A stretch of 52,563 nucleotides of DNA from Akkermansiaceae bacterium (GTDB taxonomy: Bacteria > Verrucomicrobiota > Verrucomicrobiia > Verrucomicrobiales > Akkermansiaceae): assembly GCA_029242935.1 (NCBI GenBank), contig JAQWSX010000107.1, forward strand, positions 1-52,563, in the 5' to 3' direction. Below, in pieces: positions 16,614 to 24,123 of this stretch (the first letter of the stretch is position 1; each line of letters opens with the position of its first letter). Below the pieces are notes generated by a model. The model was not told the origin of the DNA and searched no databases. It was given only the letters and a program-made list of their open reading frames with translations. The position numbers were made by a program, and so were the translations under genes.

Positions 16614-17761
16614 CGCTCTGTCTTTTCGTCAGTAATTTCTTTGCGGGCTTCGTTAGGGTCTTTGGTAGCGTAACCCTTTATGATAACTCGGTAGCTGGGC
16701 TTCGTTTTAAAGTTCTTCTCGAAGAGAACGTGGTCGGTACTCTTTCGTTCGAGCGAGACTTCTCCGGTTAGGTTGCCTTCGACGATGCTGTGGGTCTTTA
16801 AATTGTAGTAAAGGGAGCCACGCGCGGCCCAAGTTCCGAGGACTTGGTTTTTGTCGGTGGAGCCGGAAAAGACGACCTTACCCTTCACGATTTTAAGACG
16901 TGTTTCATCGCCGTAAGTCGAATCGCGTTTCAAGGTCAGTGTGCCGCTGACATCGAGATCGTTACTGGGCGCCAGCAAGTGGGCAATGGTTTTGACATCG
17001 ACATCCCATTCATCCGGGCCATCGGGATCAGTATCAGGAAGAAGGTAGGCTTCGCTGTAGACCGAAAAGTTTTTGACCCGATCTTCCTTCTCTTTGGAAA
17101 GGGTGGCTTTGGTCTGAAAATCAACGAGGCCCTTACCGGCTTCGTAAGTGTATTCAGCCGTAAGACCTTCATAGGCTTCAAGGGGTTGGAGCTTAGCCTC
17201 GAGGAGGTGTTCTTCGAGGCCCTTCCCGGTTACGCCTTCAACGGCGAAATTGATTCGCGAGAGAACTTTTTGGCGATTGACGTCGCTTCTCAACCATTCA
17301 GCTGCGCGATCCGTGGCGATGTCAATCGCGACGCCTTCCGGGCCGGGCAGTAGGATCTTCCGTGCTCCTCTACCTAGAACGCCAACGGCCGGTGGGAGGT
17401 GGAAATTCACGTCATCAAGAGCCAGTGTTACTTCAAGGTCACGGGCTGTAAGAATTTCCAAATCAACAACCACTTCGGTATGATCCTTGGCGACGGATTT
17501 CACTTCGCGAATGAAATCGGTTTCGCCTTCGTGAATGAGGGTGATTTTTTTTCCGATACCCCAATCCCTATCTTCGACCTGTCCCTGAACTGTTGAGGTG
17601 ACGATTGTTCGATAAAGCATCCCTTCTTCAAAGCGGGAGAGCTGCTCTGCTGTGAGGATGGTTTTCTTGCTATTGTTATCACGAAAAATAAAGAAGATCG
17701 CGACAGCCAGCGCGATAACGAGGAGTGCGATGGTAGAAAGGAGTTTCGTTTTTGAAGACAT
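16610..17761 (-). CDS. Membrane-anchored beta-rich protein, first gene of the ABC operon
   Basis: This 383-residue protein has one N-terminal transmembrane anchor (LLSTIALLVIALAVAIFFIF) and then an extracytoplasmic region rich in alternating strands (ITLIHEGETDF, VVVDLEILTARDLEVTLAL, GTLTLKRDS, GKVVFSGSTDKNQVLG). The phrases GTWAARGSLYYNLKTH and GNLTGEVSLERK recall DUF6263-like envelope proteins, a loose resemblance only. It has no catalytic motif. As the promoter-proximal gene, overlapping the ABC gene by ATGA, it may be a periplasmic adaptor or substrate receptor for that transporter. Confidence 0.78.
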   Translation of the reverse strand: MSSKTKLLSTIALLVIALAVAIFFIFRDNNSKKTILTAEQLSRFEEGMLYRTIVTSTVQGQVEDRDWGIGKKITLIHEGETDFIREVKSVAKDHTEVVVDLEILTARDLEVTLALDDVNFHLPPAVGVLGRGARKILLPGPEGVAIDIATDRAAEWLRSDVNRQKVLSRINFAVEGVTGKGLEEHLLEAKLQPLEAYEGLTAEYTYEAGKGLVDFQTKATLSKEKEDRVKNFSVYSEAYLLPDTDPDGPDEWDVDVKTIAHLLAPSNDLDVSGTLTLKRDSTYGDETRLKIVKGKVVFSGSTDKNQVLGTWAARGSLYYNLKTHSIVEGNLTGEVSLERKSTDHVLFEKNFKTKPSYRVIIKGYATKDPNEARKEITDEKTER

Positions 17762-17854
17762 AACTTTGCCAGTATGTATAGCAGGCAGGCAAATGTCCTG
17801 TTACAAAAATGAGAAAATTTGCAATGGAGCTTATCTTGCCATTTCGGGGCGTTT

Positions 17855-18541
17855 ATGGATATTGAAAAAGTGATCAGTTTGAGTGGCCAGCGTCCTTTTG
17901 CCCATGGGAATCATCGTGAGGTTTATCTCCATCCCGAGAAAAGTGACCGGTGTCTCAAGTTGATGACTGAGGACTGGCACAAATGTGATCGATGGAAGAG
18001 GGCAAATTTGGTGGCGCGATTTTTACGTCCGAAATGGTATTATCATGAGAATGAGGGAGAGCTGCACTTTTCGAAGGTCTTGTCTCGGCGAGTGGGGCCT
18101 GCTGCTTGGAATTTGGTGGCTCAGGCCTATGAAATGGTCGATTCAGATCTTGGTCCAGTGCTGGAAGTCGATCTCATCACGGACTACGATGGAAAAATCT
18201 CTCTCACGCTCAAAGAATACGTTTGGCAACATGGCCTGACTTCCGAGTGTGAAGAAGCATTAGAGGAATTCTGGCAACAGCTCGACAAGCACTGGGTGTT
18301 TGTGGAAGCGCGACCTGACAATCTTTCGGTGCAGGTAAAAGCGGATGGAAGTTGTCAAATCTTCGCGATCGATGGTTATGCCTTTGGCCAGTTAATTCCA
18401 TTGGCGAAATGGTTCCGTAGGGAGCAAAAAAGGGTTTTTCGGAAACGACGGAGGAAACAGGATCGGGCATTGAAAGAGATTCTGGTTAAACGAGAGTCCG
18501 GGGAGGCATTGAAAAGCCAAGGGATTCACAGAAAGGATTGA
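17855..18541 (+). CDS. YrbL-like protein (PhoP regulatory network family)
   Basis: The 228-residue product starting at the ATG at 17855 (MDIEKVISLSG) resembles YrbL: a short Gly/His loop (FAHGNHREVYLHPE), then CLKLM, WNLVAQAYEMV, ITDYDGKISLTLKEY, VFVEARPDNLSVQ and AIDGYAFGQLIPLAKW. This order recalls a small protein-kinase-like fold with an N-lobe loop and a catalytic-loop-like RPDNL. YrbL was named from PhoP-dependent expression in enterobacteria and its biochemical role is not established. An upstream in-frame start at 17819 adds a weak 12-residue extension. The gene diverges from the ABC operon and converges with the L,D-transpeptidase-like gene 17 bp downstream. Confidence 0.8.
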   Translation: MDIEKVISLSGQRPFAHGNHREVYLHPEKSDRCLKLMTEDWHKCDRWKRANLVARFLRPKWYYHENEGELHFSKVLSRRVGPAAWNLVAQAYEMVDSDLGPVLEVDLITDYDGKISLTLKEYVWQHGLTSECEEALEEFWQQLDKHWVFVEARPDNLSVQVKADGSCQIFAIDGYAFGQLIPLAKWFRREQKRVFRKRRRKQDRALKEILVKRESGEALKSQGIHRKD

Positions 18542-18558
18542 GCGAAGCTCACCGATTT

Positions 18559-19299
18559 CTATTGGCGGTTGAGAATGTAGATGGGATCGCCGAGTCGATT
18601 TCGCTGGTATTGCGTAACTTGACCATTGCTGATGAGTGCCCGGAGGTGGGAGTTGGGGTTTGCGGTGGGGTCGAACTTTCCGGCTGATTGTTTAAGGTAG
18701 GAGACGAGTCTCGGGGCTTCGTCGATGTCGGGGACTGGGCAGCCGGTGGTGCAGGGAATGCGGCCTATTTTTCGCTGGGCCCGGCGTTGGTAAAGCATTT
18801 CGCTGGCGTTGGGATTGTAGGAGTGAATGACAACGCCGTTTGGAACGTAGCCCCGTAGCTTGGGGTCTGGGTGGGTAGGTGGGTAAAGAATCTCGGCATA
18901 GATCCCGCTCACGCCCCTTTTCGAGTCACCGGTTTGAATGGAAGAATCTGCATTTTGGGCAATGCGCACTCCGCCCATCGTGAAAAACCCCGGGGGGGTC
19001 TGGGCATGTGCGATACCAAGGCCGCGTTTGCCGGTCCCGCAGCGAAGATTTTCGTGGATTTCTCCGGTTTTCAGAGAAATCACATTCATTCGTTGGGTGG
19101 CCGGATCAACCACGTAGAGCCATTTTGGGTCGTAGTTTGGATACCCGGCTTTTCTTTGAGCCAAGATAGTGGCTTTGATGGCAGACCACTCTTTGTTGAG
19201 GGCTTGTTTTGTTGAGGGCTTGCCAGGGCTGCCGGTGGAGCATGATTGCAGAACCAGAAAGCTGAAGAGTGAGAAAAGTCCTTTGGCGAAAAATGTCAT
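18559..19299 (-). CDS. L,D-transpeptidase-like (YkuD-type) lipoprotein
   Basis: This 246-residue protein has a lipoprotein signal (MTFFAKGLFSLFSFLVLQSC, lipobox LQSC, Cys 20). A YkuD-type catalytic region follows: YVVDPATQRMNVISLKTGE, TPPGFFTMGG, then GVVIHSYNP and IPCTTGCPVPD, supplying the His and Cys of the active site in the order expected. The usual HG...SxGC phrase is altered to HS...TTGC, as in the murein L,D-transpeptidase catalytic-domain (YkuD_2-like) group. These enzymes make 3-3 cross-links or attach proteins to peptidoglycan. A second Cys lies three residues before the catalytic one. Confidence 0.83.
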   Translation of the reverse strand: MTFFAKGLFSLFSFLVLQSCSTGSPGKPSTKQALNKEWSAIKATILAQRKAGYPNYDPKWLYVVDPATQRMNVISLKTGEIHENLRCGTGKRGLGIAHAQTPPGFFTMGGVRIAQNADSSIQTGDSKRGVSGIYAEILYPPTHPDPKLRGYVPNGVVIHSYNPNASEMLYQRRAQRKIGRIPCTTGCPVPDIDEAPRLVSYLKQSAGKFDPTANPNSHLRALISNGQVTQYQRNRLGDPIYILNRQ

Positions 19300-19404
19300 G
19301 CCAAGATTATGATACGTGAAACGCCCGCTTCAAGGAGTGGGGTGAGCAGTTGCAATAAGGCGGAATTTTTCATCATCGCAGAAATGTTTGCAGATCATCA
19401 AATG

Positions 19405-20046
19405 TTATGGAAGGGCATCGAGATCTGCCTTAATAGTGATTTTGGGATTGGGAGAGGGATTTTCGACAAGGGTGGTGCCTTGGTTGAGGAGCTGCAGAGC
19501 AGAGACCTCGTCGGTGATCTGGGTATCGCCGGAGGTGACGTTCTGGTAAGCTTGCCGGATCAGGTCTGTTGAAAAAACTTGGGGCGTTTCCATGACCCAG
19601 AGGTTGTCCCGAGAGACTGATTTGGAGGTGACACCTTCCGGAGTAGCTCGCTTTAAAGTTTCGGTAACCCGGCGGGCGAGGCTCGCGGCTTTGGTTTTTT
19701 TAGCGGTGGCGAAAGTAGCGCGGATGGACTCGGGTGAGACGAGTGGGCGGGCGCCATCGTGAATGGCGACGTGGCTGATGTCTTCGTTTAAGGCCATAAG
19801 GCCGGCGGCTACGGAGTCAGGTCGTTCCTTGCCTCCATTGGTCCGGTTGAGTTTTGGGCCGAGGTCGGAAAGCCACGCAAAACGATCGGGCGGAGTGACA
19901 ACAATGACTTGGGAGATTTCTTCGAGGGAAGAAAAGGCGTGAACGCTATGCCAAAGAATCGTCTTGCCCTTCCACTCGGCGGCGAGCTTGTCAAAGCCCA
20001 TACGTTGTGAGGATCCGGAAGCGACGATTATGGCGGCGAAGCTCAT
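19405..20046 (-). CDS. ispD: 2-C-methyl-D-erythritol 4-phosphate cytidylyltransferase
   Basis: IspD transfers CMP from CTP to 2-C-methyl-D-erythritol 4-phosphate, the third step of the non-mevalonate isoprenoid pathway. The 213-residue product has the N-terminal nucleotide-binding loop (AAIIVASGSSQRMGFDKL), GGKERPDSVAAGL, HDGARPLVSPESI, and the C-terminal TDEVSALQL and KITIKADLD expected for the family. The loop ends in DKL rather than PKQ, a known variant. It lies 48 bp downstream of the yqeY-like gene on the same strand. The pathway's product would feed the polyprenyl synthase at 5085-6092. Confidence 0.93.
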   Translation of the reverse strand: MSFAAIIVASGSSQRMGFDKLAAEWKGKTILWHSVHAFSSLEEISQVIVVTPPDRFAWLSDLGPKLNRTNGGKERPDSVAAGLMALNEDISHVAIHDGARPLVSPESIRATFATAKKTKAASLARRVTETLKRATPEGVTSKSVSRDNLWVMETPQVFSTDLIRQAYQNVTSGDTQITDEVSALQLLNQGTTLVENPSPNPKITIKADLDALP

Positions 20047-20094
20047 TGAGTTGGGGGGTGATCTCAGCTAGGGCAGCTCAGCGCTACTCGCCCT

Positions 20095-20550
20095 TCAGGA
20101 AAGGTGCTTCATGACCTCTTGTGAGAGGGTCTTACCGTCGACGCGTCCGGCGGTCTTCGCTTGCACGATACCCATGACCTTACCCATGTCGGCACGGCTG
20201 CTGGCTCCCGTTTCTGCGACGGCTGCGGTCACAATTACCGAGACTTCTTCGGAGCTCATGGCGGCAGGGAGGTATTTTTCGAGGACGACGATTTCTGCTT
20301 TTTCTTTTTCGGCGAGCTCGGAACGCCCAGCATTCTCAAATTGTTCGATTGAATCGTTACGCTGTTTGATTTGTTTTCGGACGATGGCAAGGGCATCGGA
20401 TTGTTCGATGACGTTATCTTTGTTGCCAGATTCGATAGCGGCGTTGGTTAGGGCGGTTTTGAGAGCGCGAAGAGTGGTGAGAGCCACCGAGTCTTTGGCT
20501 TTCATTGCGATCTTGAGGTCGTCCATCACGGTTTCTGCAAAAGTGCTCAT
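20095..20550 (-). CDS. GatB/YqeY domain protein
   Basis: The 151-residue product from the ATG at 20550 (MSTFAETVMDDLK) matches the YqeY family: LKIAMKAKDSVALTTLRALK at the start, IKQRNDSIEQFENAGRSEL in the middle, and RADMGKVMGIVQAKTAGRVDG near the end. YqeY resembles the C-terminal tRNA-binding domain of GatB amidotransferase subunits, so a tRNA-related role is assumed but not proved. The longer frame to 20589 is not needed. It probably shares a transcript with ispD. Confidence 0.92.
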   Translation of the reverse strand: MSTFAETVMDDLKIAMKAKDSVALTTLRALKTALTNAAIESGNKDNVIEQSDALAIVRKQIKQRNDSIEQFENAGRSELAEKEKAEIVVLEKYLPAAMSSEEVSVIVTAAVAETGASSRADMGKVMGIVQAKTAGRVDGKTLSQEVMKHLS

Positions 20551-20628
20551 AGAGATGTTCTGGCGGGAATCTTGCTCAGGTGCAAGCACGGGTCTTGCGA
20601 GAGTGGGGGATTATGATACCGATGGTTT

Positions 20629-21126
20629 GTGAAGAAAGAGGGCATCGGAGGGTATCTCTATCTAGCGTTCATTGGCTTAGCGTTGGCTATGATGGGCGGC
20701 TTTTTTGTTTTTGTTCTCGGTCGCGGATATATTCGGGCGAAAGAAACGCAGGAATGGCCGAGTCATCCCGCCGTGGTAGTCGTTTCCGAGGTAGGGGATC
20801 GCCAGATCGGAAAGGCCAAGGAGTTTTGCCATAAGTTGGTTTACGAATACCGGGTCGATGGGAAATTTTACCGGGGAGAGAGGCTCAAACGCCGGGAAAA
20901 CCCGTATTTGAAGAAAAAAAATAAGATAGAGTCCTCCGTTGAGAGATTTCTGGTAGGAAGCAAGGTGGCAGCTTTTGTGAATCCTGATGATCCAACCGAG
21001 GTTCTTCTTGAGCATGAAACGAAGGCTCCGGGATATTCGATATTGTTCCCAGCCCTCTTTCTTTTGGGAGGACTGGTGATTTTCTTTCGGGCGCTTCTAA
21101 AATTGTGTCACCGGGGAAGTTCCTGA
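20629..21126 (+). CDS. DUF3592 membrane protein
   Basis: This 165-residue protein starts at GTG (20629). It has two transmembrane helices, one at about residues 9-32 (LYLAFIGLALAMMGGFFVFV) and one at about 135-155 (ILFPALFLLGGLVIFFRALL), flanking a beta-rich domain. The pattern is that of DUF3592: EWPSHPAVVVVSEV, LVYEYRVDGKFYRGERL, then FLVGSKVAAFVNPDDPTEVLLE. The family is widespread and of unknown function. It diverges from the yqeY/ispD operon. Confidence 0.82.
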   Translation: MKKEGIGGYLYLAFIGLALAMMGGFFVFVLGRGYIRAKETQEWPSHPAVVVVSEVGDRQIGKAKEFCHKLVYEYRVDGKFYRGERLKRRENPYLKKKNKIESSVERFLVGSKVAAFVNPDDPTEVLLEHETKAPGYSILFPALFLLGGLVIFFRALLKLCHRGSS

Positions 21127-21337
21127 AGCGATGATTGAGCATGAGATAGAGGCTCAAAGATGAGTTTTTAGCGTCGTGGCGCCGATCCACGGCCGTTCGT
21201 TCGCCTAATGGGGCTCCTTTTTTATGGTGATTTCAATAGCGAGTGTATTGAGACGGGAATCAAAGTGGTAACTGCGGATGTGAAAAATCAACAAAAGAGC
21301 GCCCAAGTAGAGCAAAGGCAACCTTGATATTCAGGAA

Positions 21338-21380
21338 AACTTAACAACTAAGTTGTCAGTGTTTTGAATTTGAGTATATT
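21338..21380 (+). promoter_or_regulatory. Candidate promoter with overlapping palindromes before the metalloprotease
   Basis: TTGTCA (21353-21358) and TATATT (21375-21380) are spaced 16 bp, matching a sigma-70-type promoter. Transcription would begin about at the ATG (21387), suggesting a leaderless message, although AAAGGA abuts the ATG. Two overlapping perfect inverted repeats, AACTTA-ACAAC-TAAGTT (21338-21354) and ACAACT-A-AGTTGT (21344-21356), overlap the -35 box, a good place for a repressor. The rest of the 260-bp gap (21127-21337) shows no clear element. Confidence 0.45.
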
Positions 21381-21386
21381 AAAGGA

Positions 21387-22604
21387 ATGAAATCCTTGGT
21401 AATCTTGATGACTGCTTGGATTCCCTTGAAAGGAATCGAGATTAAGGTTGATTACCGATACGATAGCCAAGGTTTTTTCGATAATCCTGCCGCGAAGGTG
21501 GTGATCGAGGCTGCTGCTGCCCGGTGGAGTCGGATCGTGAACCAGACTCTTCTTCCTGTGGATATAAAAGATGAAGAGCTAGTGGATGGGCGATTTGAGA
21601 TTATTCATCCGGGGACGGGTAAAAATCATGTCTTGAGTGCCGCGGCCAGTAAGAAAAGTGATTTTTACTTTAAGGTGGGGCAACCCGCTGCTGATGAATA
21701 TCTTGGGGGATTTTCGCTAGGTGAGAATGTTTGGGTTTTATATGTGGGAGCCCGAAATCTGGATGGCGCGGGCCGCGGAGCTCCGATTGGCGGGGCTAGG
21801 AATTTAGCTTCGGTTTATGCTGATCCGGGAAGTTTCCTTAATCGTGGTTTTAATCTTGGCGTGAGCTCTCTTACCGTGATTGGTGGAACTATTTCGTTTG
21901 ATTTGGATCGGAATTGGAGTTTTGAATTTTTGCAGCCAGAGGGTGGAACGTCTTTGGATTTTTATAGCATTGCGGTGCATGAGATCGGTCATTGCCTGGG
22001 CTTGAATGCCAGGTCGGTTGCAGAGTTCCGTGATTTGATCGAGGAGGATCGTTTTGTGGGTGAAAATGCAGTGGCGGCTCTTGAAGCTGATACTGCTAGG
22101 GAGGTAGTCGGGCTCGAGATCGTCAAGTCGTCGTCGCAAGATTATCATTGGAGGGATGGTGAATATCAGTCAAAGATCTTTCCTCTCGGAACGCCTTTGT
22201 ATTTTGGAACAGTGGGCGCGGGCAACTTGCAGGATCTTCTCATGGAACCGGTTTTCAATGTTGGTGGCGAAGTTACTCGGCTTGAAATTACGAATGTAGA
22301 CGCTGCTGCCCTCAAGGATATTGGTTGGAGTGTGATTACCGAAGATCCTCCCCGGGGTCCCGATTTGGATCTCGAAATCGGGGCCAGTAATAACGGGGGG
22401 CTTTCAATTCGGCTCATGTCCGAAGTCGGTGCGACATACACTGTCCAAACTTCACCGGATGGTTGTAGTTGGGTCAGTGTGATACCGTCTTTTGTCGGAG
22501 ATGGTGGACCTCTCTCTTGGTCGGACGGGCAAGAAGGAACCTACGATCCCTTCGGTCCGGCTTCTTCTTTGGCTCATAAATATTACCGGGTAATCAAAGA
22601 TTAA
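21387..22604 (+). CDS. Secreted HEXXH zinc metalloprotease-like protein
   Basis: This 405-residue protein has a short hydrophobic N terminus (MKSLVILMTAWIP) that may be a signal peptide. The metal motif is in AVHEIGHCLGLNARS at about residues 197-211: the metzincin HEXXHXXG is there, but the residue where a third His or Asp ligand normally falls (HEXXHXXGXXH) is Ala. The N-terminal part (AAAARWSRI) is typical of PVC metzincin-like proteases. The C-terminal 70 residues (YTVQTSPDGCSWVSV, GGPLSWSDG, KYYRVI) look like the verrucomicrobial C-terminal module also seen in the CotH protein at 31866-35858. It is probably exported. Its stop overlaps that of the convergent acylphosphatase gene. Confidence 0.82.
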   Translation: MKSLVILMTAWIPLKGIEIKVDYRYDSQGFFDNPAAKVVIEAAAARWSRIVNQTLLPVDIKDEELVDGRFEIIHPGTGKNHVLSAAASKKSDFYFKVGQPAADEYLGGFSLGENVWVLYVGARNLDGAGRGAPIGGARNLASVYADPGSFLNRGFNLGVSSLTVIGGTISFDLDRNWSFEFLQPEGGTSLDFYSIAVHEIGHCLGLNARSVAEFRDLIEEDRFVGENAVAALEADTAREVVGLEIVKSSSQDYHWRDGEYQSKIFPLGTPLYFGTVGAGNLQDLLMEPVFNVGGEVTRLEITNVDAAALKDIGWSVITEDPPRGPDLDLEIGASNNGGLSIRLMSEVGATYTVQTSPDGCSWVSVIPSFVGDGGPLSWSDGQEGTYDPFGPASSLAHKYYRVIKD

Positions 22605-22879
22605 TTGGCGATTGTGAAGCCGCGGCAATCTGCGAGTCGGTCAATGTCCCAAATGCGGTGTTCTTTAATCAGGCTGGCGAGTTCGGATTCCTCCACAATT
22701 TCGGTAATGAATTCACTTACTTCTTCCTCGTCTCCCATTACCTCCAGTTCAACCGTGCCGTCTTCTCGATTTCGAACTGAACCAACGATGTCGAATCCAA
22801 GGGCGAGTTGTTTGGTGGTGTAACGAAAGCCCACTCCTTGGACCCGGCCGCTAAAACTGATTCGTTTTGTTGAGTTCAT
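22601..22879 (-). CDS. acyP: Acylphosphatase
   Basis: This 92-residue acylphosphatase hydrolyses carboxyl-phosphate bonds such as acetyl or 1,3-bisphosphoglycerate phosphates. Both catalytic residues are visible: Arg in GRVQGVGFRYT and Asn in SVRNREDGTVELE. Length and the beta-alpha-beta pattern are normal, though the C terminus (DCRGFTIAN) is slightly unusual. Its ATG overlaps the stop of the upstream gene as ATGA, placing it last in a three-gene operon. Its stop overlaps that of the convergent metalloprotease within a TTAA palindrome. Confidence 0.94.
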   Translation of the reverse strand: MNSTKRISFSGRVQGVGFRYTTKQLALGFDIVGSVRNREDGTVELEVMGDEEEVSEFITEIVEESELASLIKEHRIWDIDRLADCRGFTIAN

Positions 22880-24123
22880 TTCTTCGGCGAGTTGGTGAAA
22901 TTTAAGACGGTGTCTGACACAGTCACTTCGGTCTGACGCAATGCCTGCGCCTCGTGAAAGTGCCGGATCATTGATCGTTCCACCTCTGCCTTGAGGCTTT
23001 TGGCCGATTTTGCATCTGCTAATGCAATTTTCCAGCTAAGGCTGAATTGTCCATCCGGATTACGGCGTAATTGGTATCGATCGCCACGCCACTGCTGTGC
23101 CAGCAATCCGGATTCGTCCATTCCGGCGAAGGGCTCAAGCCACAAACGGAGACCCAATTCTCCGATTGTGTTTTCGTGTATGATTTCTGGTCCGGAATTT
23201 GGAAAAGTGATCTCGACCGCTTCACGGTTTTTTTGATTCGGGTGCAGAACCGCGGCAGTAGTGCTCGGGGGATTACGGAACATGGCAGCCCAAGCTTCAC
23301 GGGAATCGATAAAGAAATAGCGAGAGAAATCGGCACCTTCGATGAATGGAAAGTTACAAAACCCCTGAAGTGCAGGCTCAAGATCGTTGAGGAGTTGCTC
23401 CCGTGCGGGTTCTGGATCACTCCAACCAGCTTGATTTGCGGCGGGGTTACGACGGAGAAATCTCGCTTGCTGGGCTGCGGCGGAACCTGTGTGAACTGCT
23501 TCCCATGCTTGCCATTCATCGCGCGAGCCCCACTCTTTTCTTGGGTGATTTTGGTAGGCTAGAAGTTGGCCAAGAAGGCGAACCAAAACTGAACGGTCGG
23601 GCACGCTCATGGCATCGAAGTTTTCCGAAAGAAGAATTCGCTGTTCACTGAGATCGCAGACCCCTTTGACTCCACTGCTGTTGACGAAGAGGAGCTGGGT
23701 GAAAAGTCGTTGATTTGGTGGAAGGAGCCCAAGGAGTTCCCAAGCAAGTCCTTCATGTTCCAAATCAATCTCTCCATGGATGAGGCGGAGATTAGCATGA
23801 GCAGCGTCCCTAACTGCGGTGGGGGAGGCTAAGCGAACATTGGGGGCTTTTAGAAAGACCATATCATAGTCTTTCTCAACCCAGGAGATGATGTCATCGG
23901 GGACTGGGAAAGGGCCGTTGGATAGCATGGAGCGCACCTGAGCGAGCTCGTCTTCGAGTGTGTCGACACGCTGGATCAATTCGGAATTTTCAGCGCGCAG
24001 GGTCGCGGCTCTATCATTGTCCGGCGAAGGAAGTCCCGCTTTTTTGCAATAGTCCCCGTAAAGCCAGCCGCCCGCGGCCAATCCCAAGACGGTCAGGACT
24101 TGAAAAACTCGTTCAGGACTCAT
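22876..24123 (-). CDS. Membrane-anchored, probably catalytically dead peptidase homologue
   Basis: This 415-residue protein has an N-terminal hydrophobic helix (VLTVLGLAAGGWLYGDY), a short coiled coil (about 40-68), then a domain that follows, from memory, a family of putative zinc peptidases. Retained landmarks are LLGLLPPNQRL (130-140), VKGVCDLSEQRILL (152-165), FPFIEGADFSRYFF (258-271), RNPPSTTAAVLHPNQ (283-297), IGELGLRLWL (320-329) and GDRY (347-350). Where that family has HELxHALQDQ this protein reads RLLGQLLAYQ (182-191), and the later EGDA region reads HTGSA, so all three metal ligands are gone. It may act as a chaperone, inhibitor or decoy. Middle gene of a coupled operon. Confidence 0.72.
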   Translation of the reverse strand: MSPERVFQVLTVLGLAAGGWLYGDYCKKAGLPSPDNDRAATLRAENSELIQRVDTLEDELAQVRSMLSNGPFPVPDDIISWVEKDYDMVFLKAPNVRLASPTAVRDAAHANLRLIHGEIDLEHEGLAWELLGLLPPNQRLFTQLLFVNSSGVKGVCDLSEQRILLSENFDAMSVPDRSVLVRLLGQLLAYQNHPRKEWGSRDEWQAWEAVHTGSAAAQQARFLRRNPAANQAGWSDPEPAREQLLNDLEPALQGFCNFPFIEGADFSRYFFIDSREAWAAMFRNPPSTTAAVLHPNQKNREAVEITFPNSGPEIIHENTIGELGLRLWLEPFAGMDESGLLAQQWRGDRYQLRRNPDGQFSLSWKIALADAKSAKSLKAEVERSMIRHFHEAQALRQTEVTVSDTVLNFTNSPKK

